Part shown: positions 8,578-17,364 of the stretch, piece by piece
Layout: each line of letters opens with the position of its first letter
How positions within the stretch are numbered: the first letter of the stretch is position 1
Assembly (NCBI RefSeq): GCF_000019845.1
Contig: NC_010581.1
Span: 2,609,501-2,673,500, forward strand
Origin: Beijerinckia indica subsp. indica ATCC 9039
GTDB taxonomy: Bacteria; Pseudomonadota; Alphaproteobacteria; Rhizobiales; Beijerinckiaceae
Reading direction: 5' to 3'
Length of the DNA: 64,000 nt
Made by a program: the position numbers and the translations under genes
The notes under the pieces: generated by a model
The model's database searches: none
Seen by the model: the letters and a program-made list of their open reading frames with translations, nothing else
What the model was told of the DNA's origin: nothing

Positions 8578-9018
8578 ATGTCGAACCCAACCTGGGGCAA
8601 AGGACTTTTGCTGGAGGCGCGCCCATGCGCGGGGCCAGACCTCGAATCGTCCGATCCTTGGGACGTCACCTATCGTGTGACGAGTGGCCGAGAAAATGAA
8701 GACCGGCGCAAGGCCCGGCGGCGCCGGACGCGCCTGCGCTGTGGCAAGCTCCTCGATGTCCGCAACGCTTTCGTGATCGAATGCCGGATTTACGATCGTT
8801 CAACCCTCGGCGCCCGCCTCCGCCTCGACAAGCCGATTCCGGATCTGGATCCGATCAGCCTTTACGAAGACCAGACAGAACAAATTCATGAGGCGCGGCT
8901 TATCTGGCAGGGACAAGGAGAACTGGGGATAGCCTTCACATCGACTGGAAGACTGGCTCCCATCACACATGTTCAACGAGCATTCCTGCGTGGCCGCTAT
9001 TATGCGATGCGTGACTGA
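8578..9018 (+). CDS. PilZ domain protein
   Basis: A 146-residue cytoplasmic protein with one PilZ domain. The c-di-GMP-binding elements are visible as the basic RRKARRRRTRLRCGKLLD stretch (R-x-x-x-R, residues 43-60) and YDRSTLGARLRL (D/N-x-S-x-x-G, near residue 75). The ending EARLIWQGQGELGIAF is characteristic of alphaproteobacterial PilZ proteins. PilZ domains read c-di-GMP to alter motility, exopolysaccharide or cell cycle; no effector domain or informative partner is present. It stands alone. Confidence 0.82.
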   Translation: MSNPTWGKGLLLEARPCAGPDLESSDPWDVTYRVTSGRENEDRRKARRRRTRLRCGKLLDVRNAFVIECRIYDRSTLGARLRLDKPIPDLDPISLYEDQTEQIHEARLIWQGQGELGIAFTSTGRLAPITHVQRAFLRGRYYAMRD

Positions 9019-9426
9019 GGATCGGCATACCGCGAAGCATAGCTGAGTGCGTTCGCTTGGTTGCTCAGCGCAATGACCTTCATCGAATTTGGCATTGATG
9101 ACGTCGATGCAAGCCATCTTGGCCTTGCCGCATTCGTGGGGCACAAAAAATTTGGCGCCGAAGGCGACGGACGTGAGTTGATCGTTCAACGGAATGGCAA
9201 TGCTCATTTTCGCGGTTATGCGATCTCCCGCGTTCCGGTGAATTGGGTCGCGAAAACGTTCGATTTCTCTTCGCCAAAAGCGGTTCGCACACGTCGGATC
9301 GTCGCCCGGCCGATCCGTGAGCGCTGACACAAGCCAGCGCTCTTCTTTCTTCCTTCTTTTTCGTCTGCCAAAACGCGCCTTTTACCCGGTGCTGTCTCTC
9401 CTTCGTGCCTTCCCGCGGAAGAGATC
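9019..9426. other. Intergenic region, no supported gene
   Basis: Open frames exist on both strands but lack ribosome sites and recognisable protein character. One minus frame contains GAKFFVPHECGKAKMACIDV, which might be a decayed coding fragment; I cannot support it as a gene. Confidence 0.4.
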
Positions 9427-9933
9427 CTAACCCACAGCCCGGATGTTCAGCTTGGCTTCTGCGAGCTGAGTGAGCTTTGCATCTGTCTTCTTTTCTTCTT
9501 CCAACGTTTGCTGCAGAAGATTTGCGCAATCACCGCGGCCAAGCTGTTTTGCCCAGGTGACCAAAGTTCCATAACGAGTAATCTCGTAATGTTCGACAGC
9601 CTGTGCTGCCGCGACGAGAGCTGCATCGCAGACCTCTTGGTCAGCAATTTCGCTGTTGATATTGTCGGTTTCTTTGATAATGCCATCTATGGCAGGGCAG
9701 GTTTCGGTCTCGGCTTCGACACCACACATCCGAAATATGCTTTCAAGACGAATGATTTGTTGCTCGGTTTCGCTCAGATGCGTTTCGAAGCTACTCTTGA
9801 GCTCCGGATCATAGGCTTTATCGATCATCTTAGGGAGAGTATTCGTAATACGCTTCTCGGCATAATAAATGTCCTTTAGCGTATAGAGGAAGAGATCGCT
9901 CATATTCTGGATATCTTTTGAAAAGAATCCCAT
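9427..9933 (-). CDS. YciE-like ferritin-like domain protein (DUF892)
   Basis: This 168-residue protein matches the YciE/DUF892 family: LFLYTLKDIYYAEKRITNTLPKM at the N-terminus, SSFETHLSETEQQIIRLESIF, and VEHYEITRYGTLVTWAKQLG plus LLQQTLEEEKKTDAKLTQLAE towards the end. The helical E-x-x-H-type pattern suggests a ferritin-like four-helix bundle. The family is induced by stress; its biochemical role is not settled. Two EcfG-type promoter matches lie upstream on the same strand, fitting a general-stress gene. Confidence 0.87.
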   Translation of the reverse strand: MGFFSKDIQNMSDLFLYTLKDIYYAEKRITNTLPKMIDKAYDPELKSSFETHLSETEQQIIRLESIFRMCGVEAETETCPAIDGIIKETDNINSEIADQEVCDAALVAAAQAVEHYEITRYGTLVTWAKQLGRGDCANLLQQTLEEEKKTDAKLTQLAEAKLNIRAVG

Positions 9934-10075
9934 GGTTGCTTCTCCTTATCTTTCTTTTTCCATGAAGATTATGGGGAAATAAGCGGCTTCCGAAATCACC
10001 AGCCTGTTTTCGGCAGAAATAGCGCGTGATCGCATCCTTTCCTGCTTCTGTTTATAAGGGCAATTTCTCGGAAAG

Positions 10076-10100
10076 AACGACGCACATTCGTGAGTGTTCC
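10076..10100 (-). promoter_or_regulatory. EcfG-type (general stress sigma) promoter, proximal
   Basis: On the minus strand this reads GGAAC-N16-CGTT, the consensus for alphaproteobacterial EcfG sigma factors. Transcription would start about 140 bp upstream of the YciE-like gene and read into it. Confidence 0.65.
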
Positions 10101-10154
10101 CGGGCAATTTAAGGCATGTTTTTGGCACCTGAGCAGGAAGAGCGCTTGTTGTTG

Positions 10155-10180
10155 AACGCCTCATTTGCTTCATCTGTTCC
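10155..10180 (-). promoter_or_regulatory. EcfG-type promoter, distal
   Basis: This is a second exact match on the minus strand, GGAAC-N17-CGTT, about 80 bp further upstream of the YciE-like gene. It could drive the same gene in tandem. Confidence 0.55.
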
Positions 10181-10289
10181 GATATTTGTATCTTAGCTGT
10201 TTCGTTGTCGCTGGTTCATGTGCAACGCCTTCGCTGTGTATTTTGCGGTGACTGAGGATTTTCAAATGCAGCAGTCGATCTGATGCAAG

Positions 10290-10315
10290 GGAACCCGATG
10301 GAATGACATGACGTT
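10290..10315 (+). promoter_or_regulatory. EcfG-type promoter on the plus strand
   Basis: GGAAC-N17-CGTT points towards the small membrane-protein gene (10442) and the CsbD gene (10754). It is divergent from the two minus-strand EcfG matches. Confidence 0.65.
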
Positions 10316-10441
10316 CACAGACCGCTGCGAAAAGCTTTTCCTATAAAGATACAAAGATGAAGTTTGAGTCTCCAAAATTGGTCTAATTCGAATGCGTTAA
10401 TTGAATAGCCCCAGATCGAGAAAAATAACGGGAGCATAACC

Positions 10442-10581
10442 ATGACTCATGATTCGTCTCCGCTCCTCACGACAAACGAAGCGCGTGAAGGGACAACGAA
10501 ACCCGCATGCGTTATGTCTTGGCTGCCAGTCTCGCTCTCATCGTGATCATTTTCGCGATCCTCGCGATGTTTTATTACTGA
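10442..10581 (+). pseudogene. Small stress-associated membrane protein, frameshifted
   Basis: An ATG at 10442 with a good site (GGGAG) opens MTHDSSPLLTTNEAREGTTK, whose EAR-x-G motif I associate with small Rhizobiales one-helix membrane proteins. This frame ends at 10546 after 34 residues. A second frame, shifted by one base, begins MRYVLAASLALIVIIFAILA at 10507 and ends at 10581. It holds exactly the C-terminal membrane helix that is missing from the first frame. Joining the frames gives a normal protein of about 45 residues. Either the gene is broken, or the sequence has an indel near 10500-10510, or the 24-residue helix is translated alone. Confidence 0.6.
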
Positions 10582-10753
10582 GATACAAACACGGCGTCAC
10601 TCACAACAGTTTATCCAAGACCAAGAGCGGCTTTATCGTTTTTTTGGTGAAAAACTTGAGATTTGGCTTGAGATTTTGAACAATCACGTGCCCTGAGCGT
10701 GGAGCTGTATCTTTAACGCCGAATGCAGAAAAACTTACTCAAGGGAGGTTACT

Positions 10754-10954
10754 ATGGATTGGAACCGTGTCGAAGGAAATTGGAAACAAATAAGAGGAAA
10801 GATCAAGGAGAAGTGGGCACAACTCACGGATGACGATCTTGACAAGATTGAAGGCCGTCGTGAACAGCTTGAAGGAAAGATTCAGGAACGCTATGGCATT
10901 ACGCAAGATGCCATACGCAAAGATGTCGATGATTGGCTTAATACATTACATTGA
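10754..10954 (+). CDS. CsbD-like general stress protein
   Basis: This 66-residue, highly charged helical protein belongs to the CsbD family: MDWNRVEGNWKQIRGKIKEK, then LTDDDLDKIEGRREQLEGKI. CsbD-like proteins are abundant stress-response proteins of unknown mechanism; the namesake is sigma-B controlled in Bacillus. A strong ribosome site (AAGGGAGG) precedes the ATG. No EcfG box lies directly upstream, so expression may come from the plus-strand EcfG promoter at 10290 or from an unseen one. It forms a small stress cluster with the YciE-like and small membrane genes. Confidence 0.93.
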   Translation: MDWNRVEGNWKQIRGKIKEKWAQLTDDDLDKIEGRREQLEGKIQERYGITQDAIRKDVDDWLNTLH

Positions 10955-11333
10955 TTGATGAGAAGTCCGATTATCGATGATATCCGAGCTTTAACCCGAA
11001 TGGTCGTGGATGCGAACGTTCGGGTTCAAGGTTTCCGAGCCTTGCGGATCGATACCAGCAAGACTGAGGCCCTGCGCAAGCTCCGCCGGTACCGCTGCCA
11101 ATCCCGCGCAGAAACGCAGATCCGCGCCGACTATCTCGCCTTGATCATCCCGATTGGATGACGGCCGACGGCATCGCTCTGCTATTGGCCTCTCGCAAAG
11201 ACGAGGCTTGAACAATGACCACAGTCTCCCTGCCTCTCCAAGGCGCCCTACCGCTCTTCGCGGACCTACCGGCCGATCATAAGGCCGTGCGCCGGCCCGC
11301 AGCGCCCTCATGCGTAGCGCGCCGCCGGGGGAG
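10955..11333. other. Intergenic region, no supported gene
   Basis: Long frames on both strands overlap one another and show no family features or ribosome sites. Nothing clear is seen; it lies between convergent genes. Confidence 0.5.
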
Positions 11334-12644
11334 CTATCTGCCTTTAAGTTGATCCAGCCGCTGTGCACTTTGCTTCAGCATGGCTCGGTCGAGCCGCCCT
11401 GCATTCAACGCATCCAAACCGCAGCGCAAGGCTGGATAGATCTTATCCGCATCCCAAGAAACCAGCAAAAGATCGATCCCGGCGTTGAACGCCCCTTCAA
11501 CGGCTCGGCATAGGCCGGCATGTTGGGCTGCACCCATTGTCAAATCATCGCTGATGGCGACTCCACGGAACCCCCATTGCTCACGCAGAATGCCGGTGAT
11601 GACGCGCTTGGAGCGTGACGCGGGGACGCCAAACTCGACATTGTCAAGCGAGACATGGGACAGCATGACAGCGGCACCAGGAATATCGAGAACCGCGCGG
11701 AACGGGACCCAATCAGTCTTGAGAAGGTCCTCCTCGGCCGTATTCAACGAGGCACTGAAAAGATGGGTGTCAGCTGTGACGCGCCCGAGGCCAGGGAAAT
11801 GTTTGGCCGTGGGCGTCACACCCATGGCAAGAAGGCCCTTTGAGAAGCCGCTGGCGATCACGGCGGCGATGGTCGGATCATCGGAGATCGATCGTGCCGC
11901 GATACGGGTGTGCCGATCGAAGATGCCGGGAGGGCTCTGGGGCATGAGATCGCACACGGGCGCAAGATCCATCGTGATGCCGATCTCTCGCAGAGCGGAA
12001 CCTTGAACGACGCCGAGTTGCTCGGCAGCTTCAAAGCGCTTGTCCAACGGGAGGCCGGCGATGCTGGACAGGGCTGGCGGGATTGGCAATGGCGGTGAGA
12101 GATGTGAGACGGGCCCGCCCTCCTGATCGGCCGCAACGATGAGGCCAGGAAGGCCGGCCTCGCGCCGAATCGACTGAAGGCCATCGATTTCAGCCGCAAC
12201 CTCTGTAAGTGTCCGGCCCTCGACATTACGACGCGTCAGGAAAATGCCGCCGATATGGGCGTCACGAACCAGCTCCCTGATGGTTGCGATGTTATCGTAT
12301 CCAACGACAAAGTGGCGTTCGACATCGACGGTTTCCGGCTCCCTGTTGGCGAGCACATAATGCCGATCGATCCAAGGTCTAGCGGCTTGCCACACCGCGA
12401 GCATGCCAACGACAGCAAACAATGCGGCTATCCAACGACGTCCCACCAAAACAAAGATGATGCACGCGACCAATCCCACGGTGAAGAGTATCGCGCAGGC
12501 GATGAACCGGTAAGGAAAGACGATCAGATCGCTAATCAGGAGAGCGAGCCAAAAAAGAATAGCGGCAAAAGTGACCCACACTCCTGCCAATATTGATAAA
12601 GGTTTATGGATAAATCGGGTCATTCTTAGAGATAAGTTGTTCAT
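11334..12644 (-). CDS. Glycoside hydrolase family 3 protein, NagZ-like, membrane-anchored
   Basis: A 436-residue protein. The N-terminal ~95 residues contain two to three hydrophobic helices, so the catalytic part is anchored to the inner membrane. The rest is a GH3 domain as in NagZ beta-N-acetylglucosaminidases: ADQEGGPVSHL (residue ~175), MDLAPVCDL, TAKHFPGLGRVTADTH (the GH3 K-H-F-P-G-x-G catalytic loop) and the nucleophile Asp in ISDDLTMGA. Such enzymes remove N-acetylglucosamine from peptidoglycan fragments. NagZ is usually cytosolic, so the membrane extension suggests a periplasmic or cell-wall role. It is not in an operon. Confidence 0.85.
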   Translation of the reverse strand: MNNLSLRMTRFIHKPLSILAGVWVTFAAILFWLALLISDLIVFPYRFIACAILFTVGLVACIIFVLVGRRWIAALFAVVGMLAVWQAARPWIDRHYVLANREPETVDVERHFVVGYDNIATIRELVRDAHIGGIFLTRRNVEGRTLTEVAAEIDGLQSIRREAGLPGLIVAADQEGGPVSHLSPPLPIPPALSSIAGLPLDKRFEAAEQLGVVQGSALREIGITMDLAPVCDLMPQSPPGIFDRHTRIAARSISDDPTIAAVIASGFSKGLLAMGVTPTAKHFPGLGRVTADTHLFSASLNTAEEDLLKTDWVPFRAVLDIPGAAVMLSHVSLDNVEFGVPASRSKRVITGILREQWGFRGVAISDDLTMGAAQHAGLCRAVEGAFNAGIDLLLVSWDADKIYPALRCGLDALNAGRLDRAMLKQSAQRLDQLKGR

Positions 12645-12744
12645 TTGAGAAAGCTGGTTCTTGCCGGATATCGCTAGTTAGCGCTGCACAGCTCTCCTGT
12701 ATAGTGGCAGAGGCATAGAGCCAGTATCGACGCAAACGCCTAAT

Positions 12745-12840
12745 ATCCACCCTCATTGAAGCGCAGCTCGTCGCGGTTCAAGGAGGACAAGTGGATAAGT
12801 TTAAAAAGAAGCGTATCGAGAATCTGTGATTCTCGATACG
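12745..12840 (-). repeat. Structured repeat B, copy 1 (partly decayed)
   Basis: Read on the minus strand, it has a perfect 13-bp hairpin (cgtatcgagaatc, 3-base loop), a T-rich spacer, and a second stem whose outer arm is aatgagggtgg. It aligns along its length with 60562-60661. In this copy the second stem is poorly paired. It sits between the GH3 gene and the 3' end of the broken SDR gene. Confidence 0.8.
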
Positions 12841-12848
12841 AGAACGGG

Positions 12849-13303
12849 TCACCAAGGGACGGTGCGGCCAAGATAATCGAGATATTCCAAGCCAGGCTTG
12901 CCCTGCTTCGAAAGAAGGACATTGACGAGGTTCGGGACGCTTTCCTCGATGCTGAGACGTGCATTCGGGCCACCGAGGGCGGTGCGGACCCAACCCGGCG
13001 CCATCAAGACCATCGCAAACGATGATCCGGCGTGGCGGGCCACGAAGCTTCGCATGAACATGTTCAGGCCGCCTTGCTACCACGATAGAGCTCTTCTTTT
13101 CCGGTCTCGTTGTTGCTGACGCTTCCCCGTCCAGACGACATCGCACCGATGAGGCCCGTCGCGGAGACAAGTGGCTCCAGGCGCTCGATCACGCGCATTG
13201 GACTCAGAGCATTGGTCAGCATGACGCGGACAAACTCATCCGTCGTCACGTTTCCAATCGTTGTCTGTTCCCCGTTATCATTCGTGACGCCGGCATTGCT
13301 GTT
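12849..13303 (-). pseudogene. SDR family oxidoreductase, truncated and frameshifted
   Basis: The minus strand carries the C-terminal two thirds of a short-chain dehydrogenase. It begins at SNAGVTNDNGEQTTIGNV (the NNAG region), continues through LVSATGLIGAMSSGRGSVSN and reaches the catalytic Y-x-x-x-K at YRGSKAA, where the frame stops at 13064. One missing base there (GCCTGAAC where a Leu-Asn codon pair is expected) shifts the frame. The rest continues as MFMRSFVARHAG, MAPGWVRTALGG and GLEYLDYLGRTVPW to 12849. The N-terminal nucleotide-binding third is absent; the homology ends near 13303, shortly before the IS481 remnant. The gene cannot make a working enzyme. Confidence 0.85.
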
Positions 13304-13376
13304 CGACTGGCAATGGTTCCGTGCGGCAATCAACGGTTACGGCGGATGCAATCGTAAACCCCGTGAGCGGCCCGAG

Positions 13377-14345
13377 ACATGGGTGACAGATTGTACTGGA
13401 CACATGGGTGACACTTTCCGTCTTTTGGCGGGAGGTGTCGATACCGTGGAAGGAGTGTTCGGTCATGGACAAGCGCCTGCGGTTTTCGCATTCCCGCCAA
13501 GAGCACGATCCACGCGGTGTTGTGCCGCCATGCCTGGTCAAATTCCCAGGGAAGCCCGTAAGCGTGCCGCCTGCACGCCCTTGTCGGAAGGCGCCGCTCC
13601 CAACGATCTGTGGTGCGTCGATTACAAGGGCGAGTTCAAGCTCGGCAACGGGCGCTATTGCTATCCCTTGACCGTCACCGATCACGCTTCACGTTTCTTG
13701 TTGCTTTGCGAGGCCCTTGAATCAACCCGCGAAGACCTTGCCATCACCGCCTTCGAACGCCTGTTCCGCGACCGCGGCCTGCCTCTGTCGATCAGATCCG
13801 ACAACGGCGTCCCTTTCAACGGTCTGTTCAATCTGTCCAAACTTTCCGTTTGGTGGCTGAGGCTCGGCATCACGATCGAGCGCATCAAGCCCGGCCATCT
13901 CCAGGAGAATGGGCGTCACGAGCGCATGCATCTCACCTTGAAGAAAGAAGCCACCTGCCAGCCAGGCATGAACGCCCTGCAGCAGCAAGCTCGCTTCGAC
14001 GAATTCATTCAGGAATTCAATGAGGAAAGGCCCCATGAAGCGCTCGGCATGAAACGCCCCGCCGATTTCTACTCGCTCTCGCCCAGGCCCTACGACGGCC
14101 TGCCGCCCTCTCATACCCCTTCCACGACCGCGATGTCCTAGTCACCGCATGCGGTCGCATCTGTATGCACCGAAAGCGCGTCAATATCTCAACCGTGCTC
14201 GCAGGACAGCACCTTGGAATTAAAGAAGTCGATGAGGGCATTTGGCTCGTCAGCTTTATGAGCCACGATCTCGGCTTCGTTGATCTGGAGCAGAAGACTT
14301 TGCAACCCCTCGACAACCCGTTCAGCCCGAGGTTGTCACCCATGT
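13377..14345 (+). mobile_element. IS481-family element, degenerate
   Basis: The remnant is bounded by acatgggtgaca (13377-13388, repeated at 13402-13413) and its inverse tgtcacccatgt (14334-14345). Its transposase carries several frameshifts and an internal deletion. It lies between the truncated SDR gene and tRNA-Ser, so the insertion or a later rearrangement may have removed the 5' end of that gene. Confidence 0.75.
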
Positions 14346-14350
14346 CTTAG
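13441..14350 (+). pseudogene. IS481-family transposase, broken
   Basis: The integrase core is readable: WCVDYKGEFKLGNGRYCYPL (first Asp), SIRSDNGVPFNG (second Asp) and ENGRHERMHLTLKKE (Glu). The N-terminus begins as (I)PWKECSVMDKRLRF at 13441, with ATA where relatives have ATG. The helix-turn-helix region is then missing, and the frame resumes at STIHAVLCRH near 13500. At least two frameshifts follow before 13600. Another near 14090 separates the C-terminal part, which continues as RVNISTVLAGQHLGIKEV and ends LSPMS at 14350. The DDE residues survive but no full protein can be made. Confidence 0.88.
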
Positions 14351-14394
14351 GGACATTCCGTTCCCCATGTGCCCGGGCTGGACAACGCGGATTA

Positions 14395-14484
14395 TGGCGG
14401 AAGAGGTGGGATTCGAACCCACGGTAGGCTTGCACCCACGGCGGTTTTCAAGACCGCTGCCTTAAACCACTCGGCCACCCTTCC
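14395..14484 (-). tRNA. tRNA-Ser(UGA)
   Basis: The 90-nt gene reads on the minus strand with acceptor GGAAGGG pairing CTCTTCC. The D-arm follows, then an anticodon stem GCGGT/ACCGC around the loop CTTGAAA (anticodon TGA), a long variable arm typical of class II tRNAs, the T-arm GGGTTCGAATCCC, discriminator G and an encoded CCA. It decodes UCA/UCG-type serine codons. Confidence 0.95.
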
Positions 14485-15016
14485 CTAGTCTAGGGCTACA
14501 AAGTCCTTGCGCTTATAACAAGGCGTATTTTCACAAATAATCGCCCGAAAAATCGGCATCAGCGCCAAGCCTTTGGATGACCTCTCTGGATGACCGCATA
14601 GCGGGGCCGGAACAATAAGGCCACGTGATAGGGCCTTCCATGGAGTCCCTACGAGAAGATTGGAGAATAGAGGCTCCGCGCTATGCGCGGGAGGGCTAAA
14701 AACCAGAACGAATCTTCTCCCGTGCCAACTTGGAACGGCAAGAACAATTTGATGCTCTTTGCCCCCCGATTCTTCTTTAAGCTTGCTAAAGTCTTCCCCT
14801 TAATTGGCCATTTCTTGCCTTTTTCGTCAGCAAATTTGAACGAATTTTTAAGGTTTCTCCAAACGCTGCTGCATTAGCGCACGAAAATCGTTGCAACTCT
14901 GCATCAGTCGGGCCTGAAAGAAGCGCGTTTGGCCGCTTTTCGGTCCTTTCCTATTGCGACAGCCCCGAAAACGAATAGTTTGGCCTCAGGCTCGAATCTC
15001 TGAAAGGGGACAAAAC
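14485..15016. other. Intergenic region upstream of the outer-membrane barrel gene
   Basis: No gene is supported. The region is AT-richer around 14750-14850 and must hold the promoter and 5' leader of the porin-like gene. No clear promoter box or structured element was identified. Confidence 0.4.
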
Positions 15017-15769
15017 ATGCTGCGCAAATTCCTTCTCTCCACGACCGCTTTCGCGGCCCTCAGCGGGGCGGCTCTTGCTGCCGACCTGCCTTCTCGTGCC
15101 GCCCCCCCGGTTTATGTTCCCCCGGTTCCGATCTTCACCTGGACCGGCGTCTATGTCGGTGGTGACATCGGCTATGCCTGGGGCAACACCAGCTATAACT
15201 CGCAGATCTTCTCTGCTCCGGCTCGCTTCGCTTTCGGCTCCTATAGCCCCGATGGCGTGACCGGCGGCGCGCATGTCGGCTATAACTTCCAGGCTGGCCC
15301 GTCCTTCATCGGCACCGGTAACTTCGTGATCGGTATCGAAGGTGACGTCCAGGGTTCGAACTATTCGAAGAGCGTTGTCGGCTTCGCCAACGACATCTAC
15401 ACCAGCAAGCTCGACATCACTGGATCGATCCGCGGCCGTCTCGGCATCGCCTTCGACCGCGCCCTTATCTACGCGACCGGTGGTGCGGCCTTCGGTGGTA
15501 TCACGAACCAGCTTCAGCTCCGCAACGGCGCGTTCTTCAGCAACGACCGGACGGCTGTGGGTTGGACGGTCGGCGGCGGTATCGAATATGCCGTCACCAA
15601 CAACTGGTCGGTTCGTGCTCAGTACCTTTACTCTGATTACGGCCACACCAACAGCTTCTTCCCGAACGCTCAAGTCCACAAGCACGACACCCAGAACAAG
15701 GTCACTGTCGGCTTCAGCTACAAGTTCGACACCTTTGCGCCGCTCGCGCCGGTCGTTGCCAAGTACTGA
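15017..15769 (+). CDS. Outer-membrane beta-barrel protein, Omp25/Omp31 family
   Basis: This 250-residue protein has a Sec signal peptide (MLRKFLLSTTAFAALSGAALA, cleaved before ADLPSR). It then shows the family start FTWTGVYVGGDIGYAWGN and alternating amphipathic strands, e.g. ITGSIRGRLGIAFDRALIYATGG and SVRAQYLYSDYG. The end KVTVGFSYKFD is the closing strand. Hyphomicrobiales make many such 8-strand surface proteins; the function here is probably structural or protective. An AAAGGGGA ribosome site precedes the ATG, and codon use looks optimised, suggesting high expression. A strong terminator follows. Confidence 0.9.
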   Translation: MLRKFLLSTTAFAALSGAALAADLPSRAAPPVYVPPVPIFTWTGVYVGGDIGYAWGNTSYNSQIFSAPARFAFGSYSPDGVTGGAHVGYNFQAGPSFIGTGNFVIGIEGDVQGSNYSKSVVGFANDIYTSKLDITGSIRGRLGIAFDRALIYATGGAAFGGITNQLQLRNGAFFSNDRTAVGWTVGGGIEYAVTNNWSVRAQYLYSDYGHTNSFFPNAQVHKHDTQNKVTVGFSYKFDTFAPLAPVVAKY

Positions 15770-15809
15770 GTTGAACAGAACCTTTTGTGGTTCGAAACCT
15801 CTGGTTTCA

Positions 15810-15840
15810 GAAAACCCGGCCATTGGCCGGGTTTTCTTTT
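15810..15840 (+). terminator. Terminator after the outer-membrane barrel gene
   Basis: A perfect 11-bp stem (gaaaacccggc, loop cattg) is followed by TTTT. It ends the monocistronic barrel-protein transcript. Confidence 0.92.
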
Positions 15841-15850
15841 GCCTACTGTA

Positions 15851-15895
15851 GAGCACAAGACCTCAATGTAGCCCTTGCGTTGAGGTCTTGTGCTC
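15851..15895. repeat. Perfect 16-bp hairpin upstream of rimO
   Basis: The arms gagcacaagacctcaa and their exact complement are separated by 13 bases. There is no T tract. It lies directly behind the terminator and 48 bp upstream of the rimO start, so it may shape the rimO leader. Confidence 0.8.
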
Positions 15896-15943
15896 CAATC
15901 TAGCTTTTTGGCAGATCCGAAAGCTTGCCAGCGCTGCCGCGAC

Positions 15944-17293
15944 ATGGCACACCCCGTCATGACCTTTGATAAGCCTTCTTCCGCTTCACCAAAAATCTCC
16001 TTCGTCTCCCTCGGCTGTCCCAAAGCTCTGGTCGATAGCGAGAGAATTATCACGCGGTTGCGTGCCGAAGGTTATGAATTGACGAAAAGCCATCGTGGCG
16101 CCGATGCGGTCATCGTCAATACCTGCGGTTTCTTGGACAGCGCCAAAGCGGAATCGCTCGCGGCCATCGGCGAAGCCGCTGCGGAAAATGGCAAGATCAT
16201 CGTCACAGGATGCATGGGCGCAGAGCCCGAATCCCTGCAAACGGCCTATCCCGATCTTTTCGCAATTACCGGCCCACAAGCCTATGAAAGCGTGATGGAG
16301 GCCGTGCATGCCGCCATCGCGCCACCCGATAATCCTTTTACAGAACTGGTCCCGCCGCAGGGAATCAAGCTGACCCCGCGTCATTACGCCTATTTGAAGA
16401 TTTCCGAAGGCTGCAACAATCGTTGTTCCTTCTGCATCATTCCGCATTTACGCGGCGATCTCGTCTCACGGCCAATCGGTGAGATTCTTCAAGAAGCGGA
16501 AAAACTGGTCTCGGCTGGCGTCAAGGAAATCCTGGTCGTCTCGCAGGATACGAGCGCCTATGGGGTCGATCTCAAATATGCCGAAACCCTTTATGGGGAT
16601 CGCACGCTCCGCAGCAAATTCATTGATCTTGCGCGGGAACTCGGTTCCCTCGGCGTCTGGGTCCGCCTGCATTATATTTACCCCTATCCGCATGTGGATG
16701 CCGTGCTGGACCTGATGGCGGAAGGCAAAATTCTTCCCTATCTCGACATTCCCTTCCAGCACGCAAGTCGCAATGTTTTGCGTGCGATGCGCCGGCCAGG
16801 CGATCAGGAAAAAACACTTTCGCGCATCGAAGAATGGCGCAAACTCTGTCCGGATCTGACTTTGCGCTCGACCTTCATCGTCGGTTTTCCCGGCGAGACA
16901 GAGGATGATTTTCAAATCCTTCTGGATTGGCTGAGTGAAGCCAAGCTCGACCGTGTTGGCGCCTTCAAATATGAGCCTGTCGCTGACGCCCCAGCCAATG
17001 ATCTCGATCTAACACCTGTGGCGCCGGAGGTTCAGACTCGCCGCTATCAGCGTTTCATGGAACATCAACAAAAAATAAGCGCTCGCCGTCTGCGGGAAAA
17101 AATCGGCAAGCATGTGAGCGTCATCATTGATGAAGCAAGCCCGAAGGCAGCAATCGGCCGGACCAAAGGCGACGCGCCGAGCATAGATGGCAAGGTCCAT
17201 ATTACGACACACCGCCCCTTGCGTGTCGGTGATATTGTAAAAGTCAAGATCGAGGCGGCCGATGCCTATGATCTGCACGGGAAAGCTGTTTAG
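15944..17293 (+). CDS. rimO: Ribosomal protein S12 methylthiotransferase RimO
   Basis: A radical-SAM enzyme that adds a methylthio group to an Asp of ribosomal protein S12. The N-terminal UPF0004 domain has the three Fe-S cysteines in [26 protein letters not shown] and VTGCMGAEP. The radical-SAM CxxxCxxC is at [13 protein letters not shown], and a C-terminal TRAM domain ends the protein. The length (~449 residues) is normal. The start is placed at the ATG at 15944; 15959 is also possible, while a longer frame from 15890 would begin inside the hairpin upstream. It stands alone. Confidence 0.93.
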   Translation: MAHPVMTFDKPSSASPKISFVSLGCPKALVDSERIITRLRAEGYELTKSHRGADAVIVNTCGFLDSAKAESLAAIGEAAAENGKIIVTGCMGAEPESLQTAYPDLFAITGPQAYESVMEAVHAAIAPPDNPFTELVPPQGIKLTPRHYAYLKISEGCNNRCSFCIIPHLRGDLVSRPIGEILQEAEKLVSAGVKEILVVSQDTSAYGVDLKYAETLYGDRTLRSKFIDLARELGSLGVWVRLHYIYPYPHVDAVLDLMAEGKILPYLDIPFQHASRNVLRAMRRPGDQEKTLSRIEEWRKLCPDLTLRSTFIVGFPGETEDDFQILLDWLSEAKLDRVGAFKYEPVADAPANDLDLTPVAPEVQTRRYQRFMEHQQKISARRLREKIGKHVSVIIDEASPKAAIGRTKGDAPSIDGKVHITTHRPLRVGDIVKVKIEAADAYDLHGKAV

Positions 17294-17364
17294 GGCGGGA
17301 TCGGATAATCCGTCAAAACAAGAAGAGCGGAAAGTATTGTCCGATCAACCAAATGAAAAATACT

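Noticed and set aside
8800-9330. Minus-strand frame of 176 codons overlapping the PilZ gene
   Set aside because: Half of it is antisense to PilZ; the remainder shows no family features and no ribosome site.
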